From Entoloma clypeatum (Eukaryota > Basidiomycota > Agaricomycetes > Agaricales > Entolomataceae), in NCBI GenBank assembly GCA_963565915.1, contig OY751486.1, positions 3,224,001 through 3,288,000 on the forward strand: 64,000 nucleotides of DNA, in the 5' to 3' direction. The notes under the pieces were generated by a model. It saw only the letters and a list, made by a program, of their open reading frames with translations. It was not told the origin of the DNA and did not search any database. Below are positions 1 to 8,068 of this stretch, piece after piece (the first letter of the stretch is position 1; the number at the start of each line of letters is the position of its first letter). The translations under genes were made by a program, and so were the position numbers.

Positions 1-1630
1 GCCGTCGTGATTGCCCATATGAGACCTTCAAATGCTTCTTGCGCCGCTGGTCCCCACATGAATGCTGTACTTCCCGTAAGTGTTGTGAGTGGTTTTGCGA
101 TGTTTGAGTATCCTTCAATGAAGCGTTGATAAAAATTGGCAAATCCCAGGAACCTCTGGACTTTCTTTTTTGATGTGGGTACTCACCAGTTCCGGATTGT
201 GTCCACCTTTTCAGTTTCCATCTCAACACGTCCTTCTCCAACGACATATCCCAATATGGGGCATTTCGTTACTTCCCAAAGACACTTCTTCTCCTTTAGA
301 AACAGGTCATTGTCTGACAGAATCTGCAAGATCTCTTCGGTGTTCCAGGCGAGTTCTTCCTTGGTTTTACCAATAACCACTATGTCATCCATGTAAATCA
401 CACAGATGCGCCGACGGATCTGATCCCTGAATAGGCTGGCCATCATCCGAGAGAACGTTCCCGGGGAGTTGCAGAGACCGAAAAACATGACCAATGGTTC
501 AAACAATCCTCGGCTGGTCAGGAAGGCGGCTTTCCATTCGTCACCCTTCTTAATCCGCACATTATTGTATCCCCACATGATGTCCATTTTGTTGAAGTAG
601 ACTGCGTCCTTCAATACATCCAAGAGGTCGTTGATGCGTGGGAGTGGGAATTTGTCCTTAACCGTGAATTTATTGACTGTGCGATAATCCTGTACCAATC
701 GTTTGGAACCGTCTTTCTTGTTAATAAAGAAGCAGGGTGATGCATAAGGGGATTTGGACGGTCGGATCTTTCCGGTTGCCAGGCCTTCATCGATGAATTC
801 GTCCAGTTCTTCTTGCTCCTTTTGGGTCATAGGGTACGTGTTTCCTCCTAGCTCCTTTGGTGCGTCCGGTGTAAGTTCGATGCCGTGGTCCCATTCTCTT
901 TCCTTTGGGATCTTGTCGAAGTTTTCTTTTTCAAAGAGATGGGCAAAACGTTCAACGTATGAGGGTCATTTGGTTGTGGGAGTAACTGCTTCCAATATGG
1001 GGTCTCTGGGCTTCCATTTCTGATCCGATTTCTTGGGCGCGTCCTTGTCTCGTACTTCCACCATGCGAACCCGATGTTTGCGACCATTAAGGTTAACCCT
1101 GAAATCCGAGTGTTTGGTTTGACATGTTGATGGGCACCGGTTGAATGTTACAGCGCCGGTCGTCCAATTGATTGTGGGGTTGTGGTGCACCAACCAGTCA
1201 TGTCCCAAAAGCATGTCCGTTCTCCCAATGTCCAATACCATTGCTTCCATGGTTTCCTGGTGTGTTCCTAAGTCCAGCTTGACTTCGGCAAGTTTTTCTG
1301 CTTTCTGTTGTCGGTTCGGCGATCCATCCGCATTTAGGATTGATATGGGCTTTATTCCACTTGTGGGAAGGTTCTGTTCGTGTACTATTCTGGGATGGAT
1401 ACATGTGCGTTCACATCCGCTATCAACCTTGGGTCAAATGGCCTTTGGTCCTCATCGTGTTTTGATCTGAGCTTGCAGCTTGATCTCTCGTTGTTTCGGA
1501 GGTTTATCTCCCTTGACAATCTTAGTTGACGCAACGGCTCGCCTTGCAGGGATAACATAAGTTATATTGTCTGTAGCTGCACCAGGCAAGCGAGTTCGTT
1601 TAATGGATAAGGGTCGCGACTTAGCATCGT
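1..1630 (-). pseudogene. pol: Element A pol: protease and reverse transcriptase, broken and partial
   Basis: A retropepsin is visible at about 1435-1060 (catalytic DSGC, later the LLGHDWL flap/core motif). It is followed by a linker with the DHGIELTPDAP pre-RT motif and an RVT_1 reverse transcriptase at 830-183 with KKDGSKRLVQDYR, FFGLCNSPGTF and the YMDD active site near 395. RNase H follows and is cut by the window edge. Stops interrupt the frame between gag and the DSGC motif, at about 965 and just after the RT fingers at 183; several are TGA where copy I or normal family sequence has CGA. This is therefore a decayed pol. The frame differs from gag, so expression would have needed frameshifting. 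Confidence 0.88.
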
Positions 1631-2833
1631 TTAATCGGACCCTTTGGGAAAATCCTTCTCATCGGTCTCTATGGTGATGGTTTCATCATCATCGGTATCT
1701 CCATCAGACACCTTCCTAATCTTTCCAGAGTTCTTCTTCGGCTTGCGGCAGTTGCGCGCGATATGTCCTTCTTGGTCGCAGTTGAAACACTTACGACCAT
1801 CTTTCTTTTTTGGGGCTTTGCAGTCTTTGGCAAGGTGACCAAAGCGCTGACAGTTGTAGCAACGGGCTACTCCTGCTTTGTCGATCTCCATGGCTTTGCC
1901 TTGACCACCATAAGTGGTGCCTGATCCGGTGCATGTGTCGCCACCCCCTCGGATGACTAATGCATGTCCCTCCATCTGTCGTCCCTTGTTTCGGATCTCC
2001 TTTGCGTAATCAGTGTACGTCTTGCCATCGCTAGCCACTTGTTCAGAAATTCTGCGGTTGACGTTCTTTTCCAGGATGTATTTCCCAGTTTCTTCGCCAA
2101 GGTTTGACAGCTTCAAGAGCTCTTCGAATTCGTCCAAGAATTCGTCGATGGTGCATTTCTCCTGTTTCAGGACTTCGAGTCTCGCCTTGGCCGCTGCCGA
2201 CTTGTTGGCAATAGAGAATCGCGTAGCGATGTCGTCTGAGAACCCTAACCAGGTGATGTTCTCGCCATCGGTGGCAAGGTCGTCTAACTTGTTGCTGGCC
2301 CAGTGTTTACCGGACCCTTCCATCATGCGGGATAACACCGCAAGAATCTTCTGATCGTCGGACAGGCCCTTCTGGAACCTGATGTATAATTTGGTGGCTT
2401 TCCACCACTCGTCGAAGGTGTGTCTGTCTTTGAACATCCCAGGATCTTTGATGATCTTGGATGTATCCATTGTTTGTACTGTCGGTGCTTCTGCCATGTC
2501 TAGAACCTGCGGAGTAGGAGAGGTGTCGGATTGTTGGGATGAAGATGGGGTTCGGGATACAGGTAGGGGTTGAAAATCAGTCCCTGTTCTAGGTGTCTGT
2601 TCGGTATCTGACTGCGCGGAGTCAAAAGTAAATTCGTCAGGGGACTCGTCGGCGGAATCGGTGGCAAAACGTTCAGGGTATTTCCTCTGTAGATCTCTAA
2701 GGAATCTCTGTTCCTGCGCGTCTGTTGGTCGCGAGAAGGGGTCAAGTCTCTCGTTTCGTACCCAACGGTTGTACTCGGTCTGTTGCTCGTCGGTGGTGAA
2801 GTGTGCGTAGATCTGCTGCTTCGAGTCAGACAT
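1631..2833 (-). CDS. gag: Element A Gag polyprotein (intact, 400 aa)
   Basis: Structural capsid/nucleocapsid protein of the retrotransposon. It starts at the ATG in a CACCATG context. The N-terminal part is Ser/Pro/acid rich (residues 1-110). The capsid-like region follows (about 130-270: WWKATKLYIRF, GSGKHWASNKL, LDEFEELLKLSN). Two CCHC zinc knuckles lie near residues 325 and 350 (CYNCQRFGHLAKDC and CFNCDQEGHIARNC), with a basic linker and an acidic tail. It is the only undamaged gag of the family in this window: G has a deletion and stops, and I has lost its ATG (ACG) and gained a stop. It overlaps the long ORF0 by about 330 nt in another frame. Confidence 0.93.
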   Translation of the reverse strand: MSDSKQQIYAHFTTDEQQTEYNRWVRNERLDPFSRPTDAQEQRFLRDLQRKYPERFATDSADESPDEFTFDSAQSDTEQTPRTGTDFQPLPVSRTPSSSQQSDTSPTPQVLDMAEAPTVQTMDTSKIIKDPGMFKDRHTFDEWWKATKLYIRFQKGLSDDQKILAVLSRMMEGSGKHWASNKLDDLATDGENITWLGFSDDIATRFSIANKSAAAKARLEVLKQEKCTIDEFLDEFEELLKLSNLGEETGKYILEKNVNRRISEQVASDGKTYTDYAKEIRNKGRQMEGHALVIRGGGDTCTGSGTTYGGQGKAMEIDKAGVARCYNCQRFGHLAKDCKAPKKKDGRKCFNCDQEGHIARNCRKPKKNSGKIRKVSDGDTDDDETITIETDEKDFPKGSD

Positions 2834-3286
2834 GGTGATGCGGCTCTGGGACGTCTCGATGTGAGCGTCCTAATCAATCTTCTGATAACGGTTGTCTGGA
2901 CACCGATAAACTCTCTGATCTCTGTGATCCGTCCTGTCTGAGGTCCTTCTTGAACGCGAAAGCTTTCGAGTTCGTTCTGTCGGGCGTTGTAACGCGCGAT
3001 CTGGTGTTGCCGAGCAAGATGGATGCTCTCTGCTATCTCGCCGTGGGGGCGATGCTCGTCGTTGTCTAGTTCTTCATCAAGCACCTGCTGTAGGATGCGA
3101 CGGATCTCCGATTCAATGTACTGCTGGATGAGTGTAAAATCGATACTGTCTTGCGGACTTAGCTCCTCCTGTCGGGCTTCTGGCGTGCTGAATGGGTTAC
3201 TGGTGAAGTCTTCAAAGAAGCGCGACGTCTTGACTCGTCTGGTAGTTGCTCTCTTCGCTCTGGGCGAACCTAACGAGATTTAGCAA
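2500..3286 (-). other. ORF0: ATG-poor leader ORF overlapping gag
   Basis: Between the primer-binding site and gag, and on into the first 330 nt of gag in a different frame, one frame stays open to 2500. The predicted peptide has a regular look in its first half (SIDFTLIQQYIESEI, ILQQVLDEELDNDEHRPHG, TEIREFIGVQTTVIRRLI), predicted helical, and is Ser/Pro/Arg rich where it overlaps gag. Copy I is open through the same stretch (37254-38021); G has one CGA-to-TGA stop, then stays open. There is no in-frame ATG in A, so translation would need a non-AUG start or a frameshift. It may be a real overlapping gene or just a compositionally open leader. No known domain is recognised. Confidence 0.45.
3276..3286 (-). 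promoter_or_regulatory. Primer-binding site of element A, self-priming type
   Basis: On the minus strand TTGCTAAATCT lies 2 nt inside the LTR. It is exactly complementary to 11 nt of the same LTR at 3362-3372, where transcription should start (34 nt after the TATA box). This is the arrangement known for Tf1 and sushi elements, in which the mRNA 5' end folds back as primer. Confidence 0.8.
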
Positions 3287-3288
3287 CT

Positions 3289-3657
3289 TGTTATGCGTAA
3301 CAAACCGTTCCAAGGTTCGGGCAGAGTATGCAGGAAGATGGAAAGGCGAAGAGCAATGTGATTGCTAAATCTAAGGAATGTAGCTATGGTACATGAGGTT
3401 TATATAGTACTGACTATGAGCGGTAGCGAATGAGTCAGTAACTGCGGAAGGCAGTGCGCATGAGTAAGGCGACTGCGGAAGGCTATGCACTAATGAGTAA
3501 GCTGACTGTGGAATGAGTCAGACAGCTGCGGAAAGCGAGTCAGCGCGGGAGCGAAGTATACTAAAGGAAATAAAGTATAATACAATATGTGTAAGCGGGG
3601 CCGATGAGTAAAAGTGAAAAAGTAAGCGTATACGTCTGTAGTCGTTAGTCCATAACA
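3289..3657 (-). repeat. 5' LTR of element A (369 bp)
   Basis: The LTR reads TGTTATGGACT... to ...ACGCATAACA on the minus strand, with short inverted ends TGTTA/TAACA. It contains several TGACTCA-type motifs, the TATATAAA box (3399-3406, reverse) and the AGATTTAGCAA predicted RNA start. Its last 250 nt match the LTRs of G, H and I closely, while its first 120 nt or so are different. Confidence 0.9.
3362..3406 (-). promoter_or_regulatory. Core promoter of the A LTR: TATATAAA box and predicted start AGATTTAGCAA
   Basis: TATATAAA (3406 down to 3399) is followed 34 nt downstream by AGATTTAGCAA (3372 to 3362). That 11-mer is the one complementary to the primer-binding site, which independently predicts it as the mRNA 5' end. 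Confidence 0.7.
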
Positions 3658-3745
3658 GTAACGGGAGTCAATAAAACAATGAGTAGAGCCGGAGTCCACA
3701 AGGGCGGCTATCGGAGGAGAATCGGAGATAAGCGGAGATGTAAGT
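3658..3745 (-). pseudogene. Element B retropepsin, N-terminal piece cut by A
   Basis: In the frame following gag the peptide ends ALVDSGSTHCFIDSRY, the catalytic DSG loop of a retropepsin. The next base belongs to the LTR of A. The downstream open frame to 3490 is a chimera with A LTR sequence and is not a real product. The GTAAC at the junction codes the last residues and is the target duplication of A. Confidence 0.85.
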
Positions 3746-3836
3746 CAGACATAGAGGGAATTGGGATCGGAAAGAGCGGTAGTACAGATGGGTTCAACAC
3801 AGTCCTCAGGCCGTACAGAGTCCTGTGGACTGCCCG

Positions 3837-4745
3837 CTAATTTTTTGTTTCGTCCGTGGTCTTGGCTTGGGCAGCGCGCGCCTTAGCCTTAGAGGCAGAG
3901 GACGAAGACTTCAGGCAATCTTTCGTGACGTGTCCAGCTTTGCCACAAAACATACAGAGGTTGTTGTCAAAATAGCATTTGCATTCCTCTGGAGTTAGCT
4001 TTCCGTCTTTTCCGAGTTTGTCGGAGATGTCGGACTTGGGAGTGGAGGAAGGCTTCGACTGTTTGCCCTGGTTCTGTGTCTGCGGTTTGGCTTTGGAGTT
4101 TTTATCAGAGTTTGCAGAGGGGGTTTTAGCTTCAGATTTGTCGGATTTGGATGCGGATTTGTTGGAGCGGGATTTCTCGCGATGATGTTCCCAATGGCGA
4201 GCATCAATAGTCTGTGCTAGCTCCCTAAGTGCTGGTAATGTGCTTGGCTTTGCTTGAGTCCCAAGGACATCTGTAATCCGCTCTGCCAACCCGGAGTAGT
4301 ACCGGTGATGCAGGGCGGAGCTGTCCCAGTGTGTTTTGGCAGCAAGGCGTGTGAACTCGATATTATACTTGAGAATATGTTGATTTTCGCGCATTTTGAG
4401 ATTGTCCAGGAAGTCGGCAGCATCCGCAACGGGGTCAATGACCCCGAATTCCGTGCGGAGTGTGCGGAGGAATGCGGACCAATCTTCGTACCAGTCTGGG
4501 GGGTTGTCCGGGTCTGGTTCAATGATGAAATGCTCGAAATAATCAAGAGCTGTGCCTCGGAGGAAAGAGATGGCAAGAGTGATTTTGGCAGAGTCATCGT
4601 CATACTCGGAGTTGTCGCGGAAGAACAATGTGCATTGGAGGATGAACTGGTTCAGTTTCCGGGGATCGGAACCGTCGAAGGTGTCCAGATCCTTAGCCTT
4701 TTTGTGATGCTTGTGACCTTTGCTGTGTTTGAGTTCATTGGTCAT
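3837..4745 (-). CDS. gag: Element B Gag (302 aa) with one zinc knuckle
   Basis: This is a retrotransposon Gag. The N-terminal stretch is His/Lys rich, followed by a Retrotrans_gag-type capsid region (about residues 18-170: DTFDGSDPRKLNQFI, FLRGTALDYFEHF, WSAFLRTLRTEFG, YNIEFTRLAAKTHWD). A Ser/Lys-rich linker (190-250) and a single CCHC knuckle at about 264-277 (CMFCGKAGHVTKDC) come next. It is open from the ATG to TAG and looks undamaged. Protease follows in another frame, so a frameshift is implied. It is nearer in layout to fungal gypsy elements with one knuckle than to A, which has two. The leader at 4746-5014 holds nothing recognised. Confidence 0.9.
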   Translation of the reverse strand: MTNELKHSKGHKHHKKAKDLDTFDGSDPRKLNQFILQCTLFFRDNSEYDDDSAKITLAISFLRGTALDYFEHFIIEPDPDNPPDWYEDWSAFLRTLRTEFGVIDPVADAADFLDNLKMRENQHILKYNIEFTRLAAKTHWDSSALHHRYYSGLAERITDVLGTQAKPSTLPALRELAQTIDARHWEHHREKSRSNKSASKSDKSEAKTPSANSDKNSKAKPQTQNQGKQSKPSSTPKSDISDKLGKDGKLTPEECKCYFDNNLCMFCGKAGHVTKDCLKSSSSASKAKARAAQAKTTDETKN

Positions 4746-5014
4746 TAAGAGGAAAGCATCCCTTGTGGGCCGAAAATATTCTGAGGAGACAGGGGTGCGG
4801 ATTCTATGGGGGAAGTGGGGATTGGAATATTATGCGGAGGTGTGATGGGCTGAAAACCCGGAGGTGTCGGAGTAGTGGGAGTTACGGGGGATAGTTCTGT
4901 TAAACGTTGTTCGACATTTTGTAGAACCTGTTGCCTAGAAGTGCCAGCTTCTGCGGCTTTTGCTGTCTTGGTGTTTCAGAGTGCCATGACTAGCAGGAAT
5001 CCAAAAAGGGTTTG

Positions 5015-5025
5015 AGTTCGAATAT
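5015..5025 (-). promoter_or_regulatory. Primer-binding site of element B, self-priming type
   Basis: ATATTCGAACT on the minus strand lies 2 nt inside the LTR boundary (5028). It is exactly complementary, over 11 nt, to the LTR segment 5423-5433, which lies 35 nt after a TATTTAAG box. The sequence is unrelated to that of A, so this is an independent instance of the same design. Confidence 0.75.
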
Positions 5026-5027
5026 AC

Positions 5028-5723
5028 TGTTAAGTAGGTGAAAAGTCGGAGCTTTGTTGGAGTCCATCGGAGGTCGGACGTAGGACTGAGACCGGAGCGG
5101 AACTCCGGAAATGCGGAGGAACAATGAAGGGGAGGGACGTGGCTTCAACATATGTGTTGTGCCACCGTTTGTTGGATAAGGTGTCCCAATTTCAGGAGGT
5201 TGGAGGAGAGGTCGGAGGTGCGGAGGTCCTCGGAGAGATCTCGGTGAGAGACACGTTGATGTGGAAGTGGTCGGATGACGTCGGAGTTGTGACTCAGACG
5301 CAGTACTGAGCTCATCGAAGGGTAATGATGGAGGAAGAGCAGTAGATGAGGATGTCGTCAGCGTATTGTACCACGGCGAGGATCTCTGGCATGAACGGGG
5401 AGTAGAGGAGTGAACTTTGTTGATATTCGAACTGAGGAACCACTACAGGTATGATACGAGCTTAAATACCTAAATGATGTATTACTTTACGGAGATGGTC
5501 AGAGTAGGTCCGGAGTTGTGGCGTAAGTTGCCAGCGACTGTAACAAACATCGGAGATGTCGGTCAATGGACCATGCGGAAAAGTCGATGCATAAGTAAAC
5601 GGGAATATGAATATGAAATGCATAAAGGCATGGAGTTATGAATATGAAATGCACGATGGCAACGTGCGGAGATGTGGAGGTAATGGATGTCCAGAATGTC
5701 GGAGGACAATTGGAGTTATAACA
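5028..5723 (-). repeat. 5' LTR of element B (696 bp)
   Basis: The boundaries are inferred from the TGTTATAACTCC start and CCTACTTAACA end on the minus strand (TGTTA/TAACA ends) and the primer-binding site placed 2 nt inside. No second copy is in the window, so the outer border is less sure than the inner one. The stretch is rich in CCGAC/GTCGG-type words and has no protein-coding look. Confidence 0.65.
5423..5468 (-). promoter_or_regulatory. Core promoter of the B LTR
   Basis: TATTTAAG (5468-5461) precedes by 35 nt AGTTCGAATAT (5433-5423), which pairs with the primer-binding site and is therefore the expected mRNA 5' end. Confidence 0.55.
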
Positions 5724-6297
5724 CCCTGATAATGTCTTATATCATCTTATTTGATAGTAGCGGAGTGTGAATTGATGATCACATCTGCCTGGTCATACCA
5801 GGCCCCTGCCGATTTCCAGATGTCTTTCCCCAACCTTTCATCCCCTAAATTCCATGTACACCCCCGACTGTTGTCGCTCCGACTCCGACCATCCATGACT
5901 CCAATGCGATGGACATTGATGCCTCTTGCGTTAGGGGTAAGAACACCAATATTGTATAGCAAGCTTCCAGGCTAGCCAGGGATATATATAGTCACATGAT
6001 ATGGACACTTAGCATTGGACATAGCGTACTTGTCATTTCCTTAGCTCACTCATTGTAGGTCATGACACACATACAGTACATGACCCCAGGAGACATCACA
6101 CAGATGGATCCTGCTACACATCTGGAGCCCACCGCTCGGTCTTTTTTTGTGGAGGATAGAAGATTTTTTTTTTTCTCCCTGTTTTTTGGTTTCATTATTG
6201 ATACACCCGCACTGCCATTTGACCATGTTTTTCAACTGCAAAACCATGTACTCCACCCCCAGTATCACACATTTGAAGGAGCCGACCCATTCCAAAG
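5724..6297 (+). other. Transposon debris with a small gypsy gag remnant
   Basis: No intact gene. At about 5900-5957 the words for NAMDIDAS..RGKN.N resemble the linker just before the zinc knuckle in gag of element C (62650-62700), so this is a fragment of a C-like gag. The rest (poly-T run near 6165, short palindromic words) shows nothing further. Confidence 0.5.
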
Positions 6298-6698
6298 TGT
6301 TACGGACTCTACAGTATGAGGACCACGTCATATCTTTTACTTATCGGCCCGACTCAGCGCCCTCTTACGAACTTACTATGTCTAATGTCTACTTTCACAA
6401 ACTTCAATTCCCAGTCTGACTTACTACCTTACTTCATCATCCCCTTTAGTATACTTCGCTCCCGAGCTGACTCACTTTCTGCAGTCAGCTTACTCACTAT
6501 ACATAGCCTTCCGCAGTCGCCTTACCCATGTGCACTGCCTTCTGCAGTACTGACTCATCCGCTACCACCTATAGTCAGTCCTATATAAACCCTTTGTACT
6601 GTAGTAGATTCCTTAGATTTAGCAATCACTTTGCTCTTCGCCTTTCCACTTTCCTGCATACTCTGCCCGAACCTTGGAACAGTTTGTTAAGCATAACA
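6298..6698 (+). repeat. 5' LTR of copy G (401 bp)
   Basis: TGTTACGGACTC... to ...AAGCATAACA, with TGTTA/TAACA ends. It has a TATATAAA box at 6582-6589 and AGATTTAGCAA at 6615-6625, 33 nt later, plus TGACTCA words upstream. It matches the 3' LTR at 10822 and the H LTR at 15027, including the first 120 nt. Confidence 0.92.
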
Positions 6699-6700
6699 AG

Positions 6701-6711
6701 TTGCTAAATCT
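6701..6711 (+). promoter_or_regulatory. Primer-binding site of copy G, self-priming type
   Basis: TTGCTAAATCT, 2 nt after the LTR, is exactly complementary to 6615-6625 in the LTR; same arrangement as in copies A and I. Confidence 0.78.
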
Positions 6712-7973
6712 CGTTAGGTTCGCCCAGAGCAAAGAGAGCAACTACCAGATGAGTCAAGATGTTGCTTCTTTGAAGACTTCACCAGTAACCCATCCAGCAT
6801 GCCAGAAGCCCGACAGGAGGAGCTAAGTTCTTGAGACAGTATCGATTTTACACTCATCCAGCAGTACATCGAATTGGAGATCTGTCGCATCCTACAGCAG
6901 GTGCTTGACGAAGAACTAGACAACGACGAGCATCGCCCCCACGGCGAGATAGCAGAGAGCATCCATCTTGCTTGGCAACACCAGATCGCATGTTACAATG
7001 CCCGACAGAACGAACTCAAAAGCTTTCACGTTCAAGAAGAACCTCAGACAGGTCGGATCACAGAGATCAGAGAGTTTATCGGTGTCCAGACAACCATTAT
7101 CAGAAGATTGATTAGGACGCTCACATCGAGACGTCCCAGAGCCACATCATCATGTCTTACTCGAAGCAGCAGATCTACGCCCACTTCACCACTGAAGAAC
7201 AACAGACCGAGTACAACCATTGGGCACGAAACGAGAGACTTGACCCCTTCTCGCAACCAACAGACGCGCAGGAACAGAGATTTTTTAGAGATTTACAGAG
7301 GAAATACTCTGAACGTTTTGCCACCGATTCCGCTGATGAGTCCCCTGATGAATTTACTTTTGACTCCGCGCAGTCAGATATCGAACAGATGCCTAGAACA
7401 GGGACTCATTTTCAATCCTTACCTGTATCCCGAACCCCATCTTCATCCCAACAACCCGACCCCTCTTCTCCTCCGCAGACTCTAGACATGGCAGAAGCTC
7501 CAGCTGTACAAACAATGGATACATCCAAGATCATCAAGGATCCTGGGATGTTCAAGGACAGATACACCTTTGATGAGTGGTGGAAAGCCACCAAACTATA
7601 CATCAGGTTCCAAAAGAGCCTCACAGACGATCAGAAGATTCTTGCGGTACTATCAGTGGCTAGCGATGGCAAGACGTACACCGATTATGCAAAGGAGATC
7701 CGAAACAAGGGACGACAGATGGAAGGACACGCACTGGTCATCTGAGGTGGCGGCGACATGCGCACCGGATCGGGTACCACTTATGGTGGTCAGGGCAAAG
7801 CCATGGAAATCGACAAAGCAGGAGTAGCCCGTTGCTACAATTGTCAACGCTTCAGTCATCTGGCTAAAGACTGTAGCGCTCCAAAGAAGAAAGATGGTCA
7901 CAAGTGTTTCAAATGTGACCAAGAAGGCCATATTGCGTGCAACTGCTGCAAAGAAGAACTCCGGAAGGGTTAG
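6712..7973 (+). pseudogene. gag: Copy G ORF0 and gag, degraded
   Basis: ORF0 is interrupted near 6830 (CGA of copy I is TGA here), then open to 7485. Gag starts at ATG 7152 but lacks about 110 residues of capsid: ILAVLS joins directly to VASDGKTYTDY near 7656. It then meets TGA at 7743, where other copies have CGA. The two zinc knuckles follow at about 7830-7950; the second is damaged (terminal residues CNCC instead of RNCR). Confidence 0.88.
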
Positions 7974-8068
7974 GAAGGTGTCCAAGGAAGATGCTGAGAA
8001 TGATGAAACCACAATCTTAGAAGCCGACGAGAGATCAGGCTGTTAGCTCAGCTCAAAACACGACGAGG

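Larger units (their letters stand above)
1..3657 (-). mobile_element. Ty3/gypsy chromovirus, element A (5' part, runs off the left edge)
   Basis: Reading leftwards the order is LTR, primer-binding site, gag with two zinc knuckles, protease, then reverse transcriptase that runs off position 1. The same family occurs as copies G, H and I in this window, and I shows the missing half (RNase H, integrase, chromodomain), so this is a chromovirus-type Ty3/gypsy element. It sits inside the protease of element B; the flanking GTAAC at 3658-3662 is the right-hand target-site copy and the left one is outside the window. Gag is intact here, but pol carries stops, so this copy is probably not autonomous. 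Confidence 0.92.
3658..5723 (-). mobile_element. Ty3/gypsy element B (LTR, gag, start of protease), split by element A
   Basis: Minus-strand order: LTR 5723-5028, primer-binding site, leader, gag 4745-3837, then the first residues of protease ending at 3658, where element A is inserted. The rest of B should lie beyond A, left of the window. Gag is unlike those of A or C, so B is a separate family. No target duplication can be checked because the far end is absent; the right flank reads CCCTG. Confidence 0.85.

Noticed and set aside
3490..3699. 69-codon ORF starting with a protease motif
   Set aside because: Chimera: 14 codons of B protease followed by A LTR read-through.
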